A stretch of 64,000 bases of DNA from Lacinutrix sp. Hel_I_90 (GCF_000934685.1 NZ_JYNQ01000001.1:2778501-2842500); one strand, 5' to 3'; positions 19,646 through 29,944 are shown, counted from the stretch's first letter. Numbers and translations are program-made. Notes: generated by a model not told the origin, from the letters alone.

Positions 19646-20065
19646 TTAAAGTCTCTGGTTATAATTAAGGAACGTATTGGTGAGTGTTATTAATTCGTCA
19701 ACTTCTAAAATGTTAGCTTCTTTAATCCAATTAAAGTAAATGCGTAACTTTTTCAGATTTGAAAAATCTTTGATAACAGAAAAATTTCCACTTTCATAAT
19801 CTTCAAATATGCGATAATCTATTTTGGTTTCAAGTAGCTTTATTAAGCCGCTATGACGTGAATCTTTTTTTATTTTATCAAATATGGTTTCAACTTTAGT
19901 TTGAACGCCCTCCATGATTTGAAAAAAATGCCCCTGTTGTATGATAAGAATGCCTGTTATATCAAGTTCGTTGTTTTTAGAGGATACGAAATAAGATAAA
20001 TTATCTAAATCCTCTTGGGATGTTTTACTTTTTATAGTACTAATATAACAGATTGCCTTTAACAT
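19646..20065 (-). CDS. BLUF-domain blue-light sensor protein (second copy)
   Basis: This is a 139-residue stand-alone BLUF protein paralogous to the next gene on this strand. Y7 (ICYIS), N31-N32 in KNNELDITGIL, Q49 in HFFQIMEG and KKDSRH are the conserved flavin-site elements. The tryptophan often present in the later WSM strand of BLUF proteins is replaced (ESGNFSV), a natural variation in the family. It lies between rpoD (downstream end, with its hairpin) and the other BLUF gene. Confidence 0.88.
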   Translation of the reverse strand: MLKAICYISTIKSKTSQEDLDNLSYFVSSKNNELDITGILIIQQGHFFQIMEGVQTKVETIFDKIKKDSRHSGLIKLLETKIDYRIFEDYESGNFSVIKDFSNLKKLRIYFNWIKEANILEVDELITLTNTFLNYNQRL

Positions 20066-20158
20066 TATAAATGATTTAACAACAGATATTAGTAGTAATA
20101 GCTACATAAAGGTAGTAATTTTTTTCTAAAAAGGATTTACAATAGGTTTTAAATGAGT

Positions 20159-20185
20159 GAACCCGCGGTAATCAGCCGCGGGTTC
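20159..20185. terminator. GC-rich hairpin after rpoD
   Basis: GAACCCGCGG (20159-20168) and CCGCGGGTTC (20176-20185) form a perfect 10-bp stem with a 7-base loop, 58 bases past the rpoD stop. No long T-run follows on either strand, but the stem is the strongest in the gap and probably ends the rpoD message. Confidence 0.6.
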
Positions 20186-20242
20186 TTCATCAATCAAAAA
20201 ACGAACAGTTATGATAAACTGTTTGTTACTGTAACTTAGGTT

Positions 20243-21106
20243 TTAGCCTAAGTATGTTTTTAATATTTTACTGCGAGAGGTATGTTTTAATCTACGAATC
20301 GCCTTTTCTTTAATTTGTCTTACACGCTCACGGGTTAAGTCGAACGTTTCCCCTATTTCTTCTAAGGTCATTGGGTGCTGATTTCCTAAGCCAAAATACA
20401 AACGAATAACATCTGCTTCACGAGGGGTTAAGGTCTCTAAAGCACGCTCTATTTCGGTACGTAAAGATTCGTGTAATAACTCACGATCTGGATTTGGTGA
20501 CTCACCAGAATTTAATACATCGTAAAGGTTAGAATCTTCACCTTCAACTAAAGGCGCATCCATACTCACGTGACGTCCAGAATTCTTCATAGATTCCTTG
20601 ACGTCGTTAATAGTCATATCTAATTCTTTTGCAATTTCTTCAGCACTTGGCGGACGCTCATGTGCTTGTTCTAAGAAAGCAAAGGTTTTATTTATTTTGT
20701 TGATAGAACCAATTTTGTTAAGCGGTAAACGTACAATACGAGATTGCTCAGCTAACGCTTGTAAAATCGATTGACGAATCCACCATACAGCATATGAGAT
20801 AAATTTAAAACCACGTGTTTCATCAAAACGTTGTGCAGCTTTAATTAAACCTAAGTTACCTTCGTTAATTAAATCGGGTAGGGTCAATCCTTGATTTTGG
20901 TATTGCTTAGCTACCGATACTACGAAACGTAAATTAGCCTTCGTTAATTTCTCAAGTGCTAACTGATCGCCAGCCTTGATACGTTGTGCTAATTCTACTT
21001 CTTCGTCTGCGGTAATTAAGTCAACTTTTCCAATTTCCTGTAGATATTTATCTAATGATGCGGTCTCACGGTTGGTAACCTGCTTGGTAATTTTAAGTTG
21101 TCTCAT
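20243..21106 (-). CDS. rpoD: Primary sigma factor RpoD
   Basis: This is the housekeeping sigma factor of RNA polymerase. The 287 residues contain region 1.2 ([14 protein letters not shown]), region 2 ([32 protein letters not shown]), region 3 and region 4 with the helix-turn-helix [19 protein letters not shown]. Region 1.1 is absent, as is usual for Bacteroidota primary sigma factors, which recognise the TTTG/TAnnTTTG promoters seen in this window. A TCCCGAACTTCGGGA hairpin (21127-21141) lies in its leader. Confidence 0.95.
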   Translation of the reverse strand: MRQLKITKQVTNRETASLDKYLQEIGKVDLITADEEVELAQRIKAGDQLALEKLTKANLRFVVSVAKQYQNQGLTLPDLINEGNLGLIKAAQRFDETRGFKFISYAVWWIRQSILQALAEQSRIVRLPLNKIGSINKINKTFAFLEQAHERPPSAEEIAKELDMTINDVKESMKNSGRHVSMDAPLVEGEDSNLYDVLNSGESPNPDRELLHESLRTEIERALETLTPREADVIRLYFGLGNQHPMTLEEIGETFDLTRERVRQIKEKAIRRLKHTSRSKILKTYLG

Positions 21107-21375
21107 TTAAAAAGTGTGATTTTTATCCCGAACTTCGGGAGTGAATAATTTGCTATCAGTAGTTATACGTAAATAGGTTACATTTTGTTACAACAAAAAG
21201 AATATTTTTTTGCAAAAAACATAAAAGATACCACTTTTAGAACGCAAAACACAGGTTTTTAGGTATTTACTACAAAAAATTTAAATAAGAAAGTGGCACT
21301 ACGACTCTTGATAAAGCCTCACTATATGCCTTAGTTCTCTAATTTATAATGAGAATCACGGTTGCTATATTAAAA
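21107..21375. other. rpoD leader and proA 3' gap
   Basis: This AT-rich stretch holds the perfect hairpin TCCCGAActTCGGGA (21127-21141) 20 bases before rpoD. I see no clear -7 element and no ORF. Confidence 0.4.
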
Positions 21376-21412
21376 CAAAAGCATCTTCAAATGTAATCTG
21401 AAGATGCTTTTG
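21376..21412 (-). terminator. Terminator of the proCBA operon
   Basis: CAAAAGCATCTTCA (21376-21389) pairs perfectly over 14 bases with 21399-21412, loop 9. On the minus strand it is followed by TTTTAATATA. It starts 8 bases after the proA stop. Confidence 0.85.
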
Positions 21413-21419
21413 ATTGTGT

Positions 21420-22619
21420 TTATTCTCTAATATGGCCATCACCAAACACATAATATTTGTTGGTTACCAATTGTTTTAATCCTAATGGACCTCTATGGTG
21501 CAACTTGTCGGTGCTTATGGCTAATTCTGCGCCAACGCCCATTTGGCCACCATCTGTAAATCGTGTAGAGGCGTTGTGATATACTGCCGCATTATCTACC
21601 TGCTCCATAAATAAAGTAGCATTGTTTTTATCTTCAGTCATGATTGTTGAGGAATGTCCGCCGGAGTACTTGTTGATTATATCAATAGCTTGTGTTATAT
21701 CTCCTACCTCACCAAGTAAAATTTTCATAGCCAAAAACTCTTCATGCCAAACGTTTTCATCGGTGGTCTTCGTTTTCTCTGGTAATACTTTAGACAGCGA
21801 CTCATCAACTAATATGTCGACCTCTAATTTTTCCAAGATGGTTTGTAGCTCCTTGATTTTAGCTTCGTAATCAGGGATGTTTTTATCAACCAAAACTTTG
21901 TCTAGTGCATTACATCCTGAAATTTTATCTGTTTTAGCATTTACGATGACTTTTACTGTTTTTTTCCAGTCGGCATCTTCAGCGACATATAAAAAATTGT
22001 TACCACGACCGCTAATTAATACAGCACAAGATGCATTGTCTTTCACGAATTTTATAAGGCGTTCGCCACCTCGGGGCACAATTAAATCTAACTTTTCAGT
22101 TGGATTTTTTAGGAATTCCTGGGTTTCTTCTCTTTTTAAGTGCAATAACTTAATCCAATCTCTAGACAGCCCGTTTTCTAAAAGTGCTTCATGCCAGCAT
22201 TTCTCTAAAATCAAGTTAGAGTTTATAGCTTCCTTACCTCCTTTTAATAATATCTTGTTATTGGCTTTAAAGGCAACTACAGCTGCTTCAATCGTGACAT
22301 CAGGCCGTGATTCATAAATAATCATGATGGTGCCAAAAGGAGCCGTCTTATTGATAATGTTTAGACCGCTATCTAAGGTAATGTTTGAGATTTCTTGTCC
22401 TACGGGATCGTCCTGTGCTTGCACTTCCTTAATGGCCTGTATCATGCCATTTACCTTAGCCTCATTGACTACCAATCTGTCATATAGCGCTTGATCTTCT
22501 TTGTCAAAAGCCTTTAAATCTAATTGGTTCTCTTTAATAATAGTATCTCGTTCTCTATCCAGAATTTTCATCATGGTACTCAATACCTTATTCTTTATAT
22601 CTGAACTTAAAAGTTTCAT
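21420..22619 (-). CDS. proA: Gamma-glutamyl phosphate reductase ProA
   Basis: ProA performs the second step of proline synthesis, reducing glutamyl 5-phosphate to glutamate semialdehyde with NADPH. The 399-residue aldehyde dehydrogenase-fold protein has the catalytic cysteine C236 in ISGCNALDK. GGKEAINSN and IVPRGGERLI are typical of ProA, and IYESRPDVTIEA is the N-terminal signature. It lies 12 bases after proB and is last in the operon proC-proB-proA. Confidence 0.95.
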   Translation of the reverse strand: MKLLSSDIKNKVLSTMMKILDRERDTIIKENQLDLKAFDKEDQALYDRLVVNEAKVNGMIQAIKEVQAQDDPVGQEISNITLDSGLNIINKTAPFGTIMIIYESRPDVTIEAAVVAFKANNKILLKGGKEAINSNLILEKCWHEALLENGLSRDWIKLLHLKREETQEFLKNPTEKLDLIVPRGGERLIKFVKDNASCAVLISGRGNNFLYVAEDADWKKTVKVIVNAKTDKISGCNALDKVLVDKNIPDYEAKIKELQTILEKLEVDILVDESLSKVLPEKTKTTDENVWHEEFLAMKILLGEVGDITQAIDIINKYSGGHSSTIMTEDKNNATLFMEQVDNAAVYHNASTRFTDGGQMGVGAELAISTDKLHHRGPLGLKQLVTNKYYVFGDGHIRE

Positions 22620-22631
22620 GTTTTTGTGTTT

Positions 22632-23402
22632 TTAATTAATAAATTTTGTTCCTATTGGTTTGTTGTCAATGATATCGACTATAACATTTTTACGTTTCCC
22701 ATTGGCTATGTAGGTTGGGATGTCTTTTTTGGCAGTACCTTTTGCTATTTTTAATTTCGAAGCCATTCCACCGCGACCTTCACCTTCTTGTTTTTCTGAG
22801 GCCTGAACGTATTTTTCTACATTCTGATCGCCTTTAACCTCATTTAATTTCACTGAGTCGTCATCGTCCGGGTGTCCTGTGTAAAGACCATCGGTATCAG
22901 ATAATATAATCAACCGATCTACATCTAATAACTCAGCAACTAAACTGGCAAGTTCATCATTATCAGAGAACATTGACATGGTTAAAGAAACCGCATCGTC
23001 TTCATTAGCAATAGGAATAACACCTTCAGATAATAAGCCTTCGTAACAGTTAATCATATTTTCACGATGCTTTCCCATATCAAAATCTCTTTTCGTAGCC
23101 AAAACTTGGGCACATCGCATACCATAGTCGTGAAATAAACTATAATAATGCCGCATCATTCTTGGCTGTCCAACTGCAGAATAGACTTGTCTTCTTATAG
23201 ATTTATCGGTGATACTTGTATCGCCTAAAACTTCTTTACCAGCGATAGCAGACCCTGAAGACACCAAAATCACCATAATGTCACGCTCATACAGTTCTGC
23301 AATTTGCCTCACTAATTCCTTTAGTACAGGACCCACAATACGATTGTCCTTATTCGTTAGCACATTTGTACCTACCTTTACTACAACTCTTTTAATGTCC
23401 AT
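22632..23402 (-). CDS. proB: Glutamate 5-kinase ProB
   Basis: ProB phosphorylates glutamate as the first, normally feedback-inhibited, step of proline synthesis. The amino acid kinase fold is seen in RVVVKVGTNVL, VSSGSAIAGKEVLG, PIANEDDAVS and LSDTDGLY, and GRGGMASKL follows. At 256 residues it lacks the C-terminal PUA domain of the E. coli enzyme (367 residues). It starts two bases after the proC stop. Confidence 0.95.
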   Translation of the reverse strand: MDIKRVVVKVGTNVLTNKDNRIVGPVLKELVRQIAELYERDIMVILVSSGSAIAGKEVLGDTSITDKSIRRQVYSAVGQPRMMRHYYSLFHDYGMRCAQVLATKRDFDMGKHRENMINCYEGLLSEGVIPIANEDDAVSLTMSMFSDNDELASLVAELLDVDRLIILSDTDGLYTGHPDDDDSVKLNEVKGDQNVEKYVQASEKQEGEGRGGMASKLKIAKGTAKKDIPTYIANGKRKNVIVDIIDNKPIGTKFIN

Positions 23403-23404
23403 AT

Positions 23405-24208
23405 TTATTTTTTACCCAATTCAATAGCTCTATCAAAAGCGGCATAAGCGGCATCTTCAATAAGCTGTTTTACATTATTATCATCCATAGAATCAATTGC
23501 TGCTTGCGTTGTTCCGCCTTTTGAAGCCACCCGTTCTATCCATGTTTTTGGTGAAATATCTGATTGGTTGAATAGTTCTATTGCGCCTTCGAAAGTGCTG
23601 CTGACTAGGACTTTGGAGTCGTGCTCCGAAAAGCCCATTTTTTTTGCGGCCTCTAGCATCGATTGCATAAAATAGAACACATAGGCAGGACCACTTCCAG
23701 AAATTCCTGTAGAAGCATCAATAAAATTTTCATTTTCTACATGAATTGAAGTCCCGGTTGTGTCTAAAAGATTACGAACCATGATAAGTTCTATTTTAGA
23801 AACGGCTTTAGATTCTGTATATGATGTCACCCCTTTACCTACTTTAGCAGGTAAATTAGGCATGGTTCTAATGACTTTTTTCTTGTCTAACTGTTCTTTA
23901 ATGGTATCTAACGTAACACCAGCCATTAATGACACGAAAATTTGGTGGTCATTAGTCATTGGTTTCATCGTTTCAAATAAGGCTTCACAGTGGTAAGGTT
24001 TTACCGCTAAGAAAACAATATCGGCCTTTGGTAGGCAGTCTTCTAAGTTATCAAAAACATTGAAATACGGCAACTTGCTTAGTTTTTTTATTTTTTTTGG
24101 ATCGGTATCATAAATTCTTAAATTGTGTTTGCTCAATAATGGTGATTGTGCCATACCTTCAGCATACGTTAAACCCATATTTCCTGCTCCAATTACTAAT
24201 ACTCTCAT
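23405..24208 (-). CDS. proC: Pyrroline-5-carboxylate reductase ProC
   Basis: ProC performs the last step of proline synthesis, reducing pyrroline-5-carboxylate with NAD(P)H. The N-terminal Rossmann motif is VLVIGAGNMGLTYAEG. The conserved C-terminal domain has STGISGSGPAYVFYFMQ and ASKGGTTQAAI. 267 residues, normal length. It is the first gene of proCBA, so all three steps lie in one operon. Confidence 0.95.
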   Translation of the reverse strand: MRVLVIGAGNMGLTYAEGMAQSPLLSKHNLRIYDTDPKKIKKLSKLPYFNVFDNLEDCLPKADIVFLAVKPYHCEALFETMKPMTNDHQIFVSLMAGVTLDTIKEQLDKKKVIRTMPNLPAKVGKGVTSYTESKAVSKIELIMVRNLLDTTGTSIHVENENFIDASTGISGSGPAYVFYFMQSMLEAAKKMGFSEHDSKVLVSSTFEGAIELFNQSDISPKTWIERVASKGGTTQAAIDSMDDNNVKQLIEDAAYAAFDRAIELGKK

Positions 24209-24753
24209 TTAATTAAGGTGTTGATTTTAATATTATTATACCCTCTTTAGTGCAAGTATTATGCAGAAGGAGGTGATTATTTGTTTTTTTCTAAAAATCA
24301 TCAATTTGATAATTTTACGTCACTTTGTTCATGATTTATGAAAAAATGAGGGGTCTTAGCCATATATTCTTTAATTCTCCATGAGAATATGTCTCTGTGT
24401 TTTATGACAAATTGGCGGTATTAGAGCTAGTAAAAAATAAAGAAGGCTATGATAGTACTTGTTTAATATTTTCTTTTTTGCTCAAATTAAAGATGTTGGC
24501 AAATTGTAAATTCAAGTATTCTATGTTAAATAACCTTTAAATCCTAAAACAGGGCTGCGCATATAATTTAAGATTGTAAACGCAATTGAAAAGCCTGTGT
24601 TATGGTTAGAGGATTAAGATACGAAAATAAATGATGGAAATAGTAGATTACAATGTTAGATAGTTAAGGATCATTGGAGTTCCTTTGATTTTTGGAAGTT
24701 ACGATTTTAAGAAAGTATTGATGCGGTCTGGATCTGGCATTAATTTAATACAA
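24209..24753. other. Gene-free stretch between proC and pnp
   Basis: These 545 bases hold no ORF with coding character on either strand, no tRNA and no strong hairpin until the pnp terminator. The proC promoter must lie in the first part, but I find no full-consensus match. It could be decayed coding DNA. Confidence 0.4.
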
Positions 24754-24783
24754 AAAAGCCCATCAAATAGTTGATGGGCTTTT
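24754..24783 (-). terminator. Terminator of pnp
   Basis: AAAAGCCCATCAA (24754-24766) and its complement (24771-24783) form a perfect 13-bp stem with a 4-base loop, ending 23 bases before the pnp stop. The A and T flanks make it usable from both sides. Confidence 0.85.
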
Positions 24784-24806
24784 AAACATATTAAGAACGA
24801 AAAGAA

Positions 24807-27059
24807 TTACTCTTCTTTTTTATCTTCTCTTGGTTTTCTATCGTCACGACGATTATCACGTCCGCGATTATCTCTCCCTTTATTGTCGCGTCCACCACGA
24901 TCGTTACTTTCTCTTGGTGGTCTCGCAACATAACCTTCTGGTTTTGGTAAAATAGCTTTACGAGAGACTTTTTCTTTACGAGTTCTTGGATCCAGACCAA
25001 AATACTTCACATCAAAAACGTCACCCATATTTACAACGTCACTAACGTTTTCTGTGCGTTCCCATGCTAATTCACTAACGTGTAATAACACTTCGTTTCC
25101 TGGTGCATCTAAATATTCTACAACAGCACCAAAATCTAACATTTTAATTACTTTCACTTCATATACGCTACCAACTGTTGGCTTAAATAAAATAGCATCG
25201 ATTTTTGCCATAACAGCATCAATACCTTTCTTTCCAACACCTAATATTTCAACAATGCCTTCTTCGGTTACTGGATCTTCGTTAATAACGATAGTCGTAT
25301 CCGTTTCTTTTTGCATTTCCTGAATCACTTTTCCACCAGGGCCAATTAATGCGCCAATAAATTCGTTAGGCACACGTCTTGTTACCATTGTAGGAGCATG
25401 CTCTTTAACTTCTGCATTTGGTTTAGCAATCGTTTCAACCAACTTCTCTAATATATGTAAACGACCTGCACGCGCTTGTTTTAGTGCATTCACTAAAATC
25501 TCGTAGCTTAATCCTTTTACTTTAATATCCATTTGGCAAGCGGTAATACCATCAGCAGTACCTGTTACTTTAAAGTCCATATCTCCTAAATGATCTTCAT
25601 CACCTAAGATATCAGATAATACAGCGTATTTTCCTGAAGCTGCATCAGAAATTAATCCCATTGCAATACCAGAAACAGGCTTAATCATTTGCACACCAGC
25701 ATCCATTAGCGCCATAGTTCCAGAACAAACTGTTGCCATAGAAGACGAACCGTTAGATTCTAACACTTCAGAAACAACTCTTACTGTGTAAGGGCAATCT
25801 GCAGGAATCATACCTTTTAAAGCACGTTGTGCTAAGTTACCGTGACCTACTTCTCTACGAGAGGTTCCACGAATTGGTCTTGCCTCTCCAGTACAAAAAG
25901 GAGGGAAGTTATAATGCAAATAGAAACGCTCTTCACCTTCAAACGATGGCATATCTAATTGATTTGCATCTCTTGAGGTTCCTAAAGTTACCGTTGCTAA
26001 AGCTTGTGTTTCTCCACGTGTAAAAATAGAAGAACCATGTGTTGATGGTAAGTAATCTACCTCACACCAAATGGGTCTAATTTCGTCTGTCTTACGACCG
26101 TCTAAACGCAACCCTTCATTTAAGGTTAAATCACGAATAGCCGCTTTTTCAGCTTTACGATAATAATCAGAGACTAAACCGCCATAATCTTCTAATTCTT
26201 CTTCAGAAAACGTGGCTTTAATATCTTCTTTTATTTGTTGGAAGGCAGCACTTCTTTCGTGTTTAGCAGAGCCTGCTTTTGCAATAGCATACACTTTATC
26301 GTAAGCCATATCATGCACCTTCTTTTCTAAAGCTTCATCTTCTTTTTCACCTTCATATTCACGAACCTCTTTTTTTCCAAAGGCTTCAGCTAATCTTACC
26401 TGTGCAGCACATTGTATTTTAATGGCTTCATGAGCAAATTTAATAGCGTCTGCCATTTCTTCTTCAGAAATTTCATCCATTTCACCTTCTACCATCATTA
26501 CTGAATCTGCAGAAGCACCAATCATCATATCTAAATCGGATTCTAATAATTGCGCACGTGTTGGGTTAATAATGAACTCGCCATTAACACGACCAACTCT
26601 AGCTTCAGAAATTGGGCATTCAAAAGGGAAATCTGATAATTGAATAGCTGCCGAAGCGGCTAAACCTGCCATTGCATCTGGCATAACATCGTCATCATGA
26701 GACATTAATTGAATCATCACCTGTGTTTCAGAATGATAATCTTTTGGGAATAATGGACGTAATACACGATCCACTAAACGCATGGTTAGTACTTCGCCAT
26801 CACTTGGTCTCGCTTCTCTCTTGAAGAAACCACCTGGATAACGACCTGCAGCTGCAAATTTCTCTCTGTAGTCTACCGTTAAGGGTAGGAAATTAAGATC
26901 TTTTTGTTCGTAATTGGAAACCACTGTACATAATAACATACATTTTCCTGACTGTACAACAACAGAACCATGTGCCTGTTTTGCTAATTTTCCGGTTTCG
27001 ATAGAAATTTCTCTTCCATCACCTAGGTCAATGACCTCTCTAAAAACTTTTGGAATCAT
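24807..27059 (-). CDS. pnp: Polynucleotide phosphorylase
   Basis: PNPase degrades RNA 3' to 5' using phosphate. The 750 residues hold two RNase PH-like domains (the second with [21 protein letters not shown] in pieces), then a KH domain with [12 protein letters not shown] (about 570-580) and an S1 domain (about 625-690). The tail after about residue 700 is a hydrophilic Arg/Gly/Asp-rich repeat ([12 protein letters not shown]). The last part is an addition typical of Bacteroidota and probably disordered. It lies downstream of rpsO, the common pairing. Confidence 0.96.
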   Translation of the reverse strand: MIPKVFREVIDLGDGREISIETGKLAKQAHGSVVVQSGKCMLLCTVVSNYEQKDLNFLPLTVDYREKFAAAGRYPGGFFKREARPSDGEVLTMRLVDRVLRPLFPKDYHSETQVMIQLMSHDDDVMPDAMAGLAASAAIQLSDFPFECPISEARVGRVNGEFIINPTRAQLLESDLDMMIGASADSVMMVEGEMDEISEEEMADAIKFAHEAIKIQCAAQVRLAEAFGKKEVREYEGEKEDEALEKKVHDMAYDKVYAIAKAGSAKHERSAAFQQIKEDIKATFSEEELEDYGGLVSDYYRKAEKAAIRDLTLNEGLRLDGRKTDEIRPIWCEVDYLPSTHGSSIFTRGETQALATVTLGTSRDANQLDMPSFEGEERFYLHYNFPPFCTGEARPIRGTSRREVGHGNLAQRALKGMIPADCPYTVRVVSEVLESNGSSSMATVCSGTMALMDAGVQMIKPVSGIAMGLISDAASGKYAVLSDILGDEDHLGDMDFKVTGTADGITACQMDIKVKGLSYEILVNALKQARAGRLHILEKLVETIAKPNAEVKEHAPTMVTRRVPNEFIGALIGPGGKVIQEMQKETDTTIVINEDPVTEEGIVEILGVGKKGIDAVMAKIDAILFKPTVGSVYEVKVIKMLDFGAVVEYLDAPGNEVLLHVSELAWERTENVSDVVNMGDVFDVKYFGLDPRTRKEKVSRKAILPKPEGYVARPPRESNDRGGRDNKGRDNRGRDNRRDDRKPREDKKEE

Positions 27060-27193
27060 AAATAAGTTTTAATACTAATTAAACATTGGTAGTTGTGTTG
27101 TGTAGTAGTAGTTGTGACCAATGAAAAACTATAATTAGCTTCTTCAATTTTGGAGTTTAGACTCTTCCAAAGCGAGTTGTTATATACCAAAAA

Positions 27194-27213
27194 ACCACGC
27201 TGGAAGGCGTGGT
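27194..27213 (-). terminator. Terminator after rpsO
   Basis: ACCACGC (27194-27200) and GCGTGGT (27207-27213) form a 7-bp GC-rich stem with loop of 6, with A-rich and T-rich flanks on both sides. It starts 14 bases past the rpsO stop and separates rpsO from pnp. Confidence 0.75.
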
Positions 27214-27226
27214 CTTTTTATTGAGA

Positions 27227-27496
27227 TTATTTTCTTAATCCTAATTCCTTTACTATTGCACGATATCTTAAGACATCTTTCTTAGTTAAGTAATCTAGTA
27301 GGCTTCTTCTTTTACCTACTAACATGACTAAAGAACGCTCTGTATTATAATCTTTACGATTGGTTTTTAAGTGTTCTGTTAAGTGCTTAATTCTGTGAGT
27401 GAATAATGCAATTTGTCCTTCTGCAGAACCAGTATCGTTTTTAGCTTTACCGTGTTTAGCAAAAAGTTTTGCTTTTTCTTCTTTTGTTAGATACAT
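27227..27496 (-). CDS. rpsO: 30S ribosomal protein S15
   Basis: S15 binds 16S rRNA in the central domain and helps assemble the 30S subunit. The 89 residues contain the family signature (DTGSAEGQIALFTHRIKHLT in the first half, RSLLDYL in the second). It starts MYLTKEEKAKLF and precedes pnp as in many bacteria. A full promoter lies upstream. Confidence 0.97.
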   Translation of the reverse strand: MYLTKEEKAKLFAKHGKAKNDTGSAEGQIALFTHRIKHLTEHLKTNRKDYNTERSLVMLVGKRRSLLDYLTKKDVLRYRAIVKELGLRK

Positions 27497-27550
27497 TCTA
27501 ATATTGTTGTAAATGATTGTTATGTATATGAAAGCTTATCTTTCAAGCGG

Positions 27551-27580
27551 CAAATATACGCTTTTTAATTGATTTTCAAA
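27551..27580 (-). promoter_or_regulatory. rpsO promoter
   Basis: On the minus strand TTTG (27580-27577), 18 bases, then TATATTTG (27558-27551) is a perfect Bacteroidota promoter 55 bases before the rpsO start. Confidence 0.8.
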
Positions 27581-27646
27581 TATTTTTATTTCAAAATGCG
27601 TATTGCTTTATATTGGTACAAAAAGTCCCATAATAGCCTTTTATAA

Positions 27647-28504
27647 TTAGGCTCTCAAGGGTTGATTGGTAATCAAATCGATATATAAATTCACCTTATT
27701 TTTAAGTGCTTTTCTATGGGTAATAAAATCTAAGAAACCATGTTCTAATAAAAACTCAGAAGTTTGAAATCCGTCTGGTAATTCTTTTCCTGTGGTATCT
27801 CTAACAATTCTTGGTCCTGCAAATCCAATTAAAGCACCTGGTTCTGCAATATTAATATCGCCTAACATCGCAAAAGAGGCTGTTGTTCCGCCAGTGGTTG
27901 GATCTGTACATAACGAAATGTATGGTAATTTCGCTTCTGCTAATTGTGCCAGTTTAACCGAGGTTTTTGCCAGTTGCATTAAAGATAAAGCCGCTTCCAT
28001 CATTCGTGCACCACCAGATTTTGAAATAATCATAAATGGTAGCTTGTTTTTTAAGGCGTAATCTGCGGCACGAGCAATTTTTTCACCCACAACACTACCC
28101 ATTGAACCACCAATAAACGCAAAATCCATTGCGGCTATAACGAGTTCTTTTCCTTTAGACTTACCAACAGCACAACGCACAGCATCTACTAAATTTGTTT
28201 TGTCTTGTGCGGCTTTTAATCGGTCTGGGTATTTTTTTGTATCCTCAAATTTTAAAGGATCTTTAGACGTTAATTTAGCGTCTAATTCTTCAAATTCATT
28301 ATCGTCAAATAATATTTCGAAGTATTCTTTACTACCAATTCTTACATGGTAATCATCTTCAGGACTCACATAGAAGTTTTTTTCAAGTTCTTTAGAGTCT
28401 ACTATTTTTCCGGTAGGAGATTTGTACCAAAGACCTTTAGGGATGTCCTTTTTTTCTTCTGTAGAAGTGGTAATACCTTTTTCTTTTCTTTTAAACCAAG
28501 CCAT
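27647..28504 (-). CDS. accD: Acetyl-CoA carboxylase carboxyltransferase subunit beta
   Basis: AccD, with AccA, transfers the carboxyl group from biotin to acetyl-CoA to make malonyl-CoA. The crotonase-like core is complete ([48 protein letters not shown] in order). The N-terminal zinc ribbon has lost its cysteines: KSPTGK and YVSPEDDYH stand where CxxC pairs are expected. The ATG at 28504 ([10 protein letters not shown]) is the usual start, giving 285 residues. An upstream in-frame start at 28570 is unlikely. A TCCCAAAgtTTTGGGA hairpin precedes the gene. Confidence 0.94.
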   Translation of the reverse strand: MAWFKRKEKGITTSTEEKKDIPKGLWYKSPTGKIVDSKELEKNFYVSPEDDYHVRIGSKEYFEILFDDNEFEELDAKLTSKDPLKFEDTKKYPDRLKAAQDKTNLVDAVRCAVGKSKGKELVIAAMDFAFIGGSMGSVVGEKIARAADYALKNKLPFMIISKSGGARMMEAALSLMQLAKTSVKLAQLAEAKLPYISLCTDPTTGGTTASFAMLGDINIAEPGALIGFAGPRIVRDTTGKELPDGFQTSEFLLEHGFLDFITHRKALKNKVNLYIDLITNQPLRA

Positions 28505-28613
28505 ATTGATTCTATATTTTATCCCAAAGTTTTGGGAGATCTGATTGAAGATTAGTGGTCTAAGCCTCAATCGTTGCTATTAATTAGTTCTGTTTTTGCT
28601 TTAATAAAGCGTA

Positions 28614-28645
28614 CAAAATTACTGTTTTTATTACTCAAACTCAAA
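28614..28645 (-). promoter_or_regulatory. Possible accD promoter
   Basis: On the minus strand TTTG (28645-28642), 20 bases, then TAATTTTG (28621-28614) fits the consensus with a slightly long spacer, 110 bases before the accD start. Confidence 0.4.
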
Positions 28646-28688
28646 ATTTGTTGGGGCTATCTCTTTTCAAGGATGATTTAAAAAAACG

Positions 28689-28720
28689 AATCCCATTCTA
28701 AACGATGTTACAATGGGATT
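28689..28720 (-). terminator. Probable terminator after fbaA
   Basis: AATCCCATT (28689-28697) pairs perfectly with AATGGGATT (28712-28720), loop 14 bases, 40 bases past the fbaA stop. On the minus strand it is followed by CGTTTTTTTAAATC. Confidence 0.65.
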
Positions 28721-28759
28721 ATAAATTATAAGAGTTGCTTAATTTAAAGACTGTTACGC

Positions 28760-29827
28760 TTAAAGCGTGTTAACATTATTTAAATCTTCAAATGCTTTTT
28801 TAAGTCGCTCAACAAAAGTAGTTTCTCCTTTACGTAACCAAACTCTTGGATCATAATGCTTTTTATTTGGAGATTCTGGCCCATCAGGACTTCCTATTTG
28901 AGATTTTAGATAGTCTGCTTTTTCTCCCATATAATCTCGTACACCGCTCGTAAAGGCATATTGCATGTCTGTATCAATGTTCATTTTAATCACACCATAG
29001 CCAATAGCTTCTTGTATTTCGGCTTCGGTTGAACCAGAGCCACCGTGAAAAACAAAATCAATATGATTGTGCGGGACATTATATTTTTTTGTGATGTATT
29101 CTTGAGAATTCTTTAAAATTTTCGGAGTCAATTTTACATTTCCAGGTTTGTAAACCCCATGAACATTCCCAAAAGCTGCTGCTATGGTAAACTGGTCACT
29201 TATTTTACTTAATTCTTCGTAGGCATAGGCCACTTCTTCTGGCTGTGTGTAAAGTTTTGATTCGTCTACATCACTATTGTCAACACCATCTTCTTCACCT
29301 CCAGTAATACCTAATTCGATCTCTAAAGTCATCCCCATTTTGCTCATACGCTTAAGATATGATTTACAAATTTCTATGTTTTCTTCAAGAGGCTCTTCAC
29401 TTAAATCAATCATGTGAGAGCTGTAAAGCGACTTTCCTGTTTCTTTAAAATGCTGCTCACTGGCCTCTAGTAAACCATCTATCCAGGGTAATAACGCTTT
29501 AGCACAATGGTCTGTGTGTAATATCACAGGAACACCATACGCTTCAGCCATTAAGTGTACATGTTTCGCACCAGCTATACTGCCTGCAATGGCCGCTTTT
29601 TGATTTTCATTGCTCAAACTTTTTCCGGCATTAAAAACTGCACCGCCATTAGAAAACTGGATAATTACAGGCGCATTTAACGCTTTTGCGGTTTCTAAGA
29701 CCCCATTAATAGAATTAGATCCAATCACGTTAACTGCTGGTAGGGCAAAGCCTTTTTCTTTTGCTAACTTAAAGATCGCTTGTACTTCTTTTCCTGTTGC
29801 TACTCCTGGTTTTATTTGGTGTGCCAT
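28760..29827 (-). CDS. fbaA: Class II fructose-bisphosphate aldolase
   Basis: This zinc-dependent aldolase splits fructose 1,6-bisphosphate in glycolysis and makes it in gluconeogenesis. The zinc and substrate motifs are PVILHTDHCAKALLPWIDG and LEIELGITGGEEDGVDN. GNVHGVYKPG and VFHGGSGSTEAEI follow. 355 residues, close to E. coli FbaA. It is monocistronic. A perfect -7 element TACTTTTG lies at 29867-29860 on the minus strand. Confidence 0.96.
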   Translation of the reverse strand: MAHQIKPGVATGKEVQAIFKLAKEKGFALPAVNVIGSNSINGVLETAKALNAPVIIQFSNGGAVFNAGKSLSNENQKAAIAGSIAGAKHVHLMAEAYGVPVILHTDHCAKALLPWIDGLLEASEQHFKETGKSLYSSHMIDLSEEPLEENIEICKSYLKRMSKMGMTLEIELGITGGEEDGVDNSDVDESKLYTQPEEVAYAYEELSKISDQFTIAAAFGNVHGVYKPGNVKLTPKILKNSQEYITKKYNVPHNHIDFVFHGGSGSTEAEIQEAIGYGVIKMNIDTDMQYAFTSGVRDYMGEKADYLKSQIGSPDGPESPNKKHYDPRVWLRKGETTFVERLKKAFEDLNNVNTL

Positions 29828-29944
29828 TTTAATATGTTTTTAGTTGAAGAATTGAATATCAAAAGTAATCAATTTTTGAGTATTGGCTAAGAAAAGTATG
29901 GATAAAACACCGAAATCGTTGTAGTGCTTTTTTAGATTTCAGAT

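Noticed and set aside
20243-21106. rpoD as an alternative sigma factor because region 1.1 is missing
   Set aside because: Bacteroidota primary sigma factors normally lack region 1.1, and regions 2 to 4 are of the primary type.
25054-25323. Open frames on the opposite strand of pnp, ftsA, proA and other long genes
   Set aside because: They are shadows of well supported genes, with no family match.
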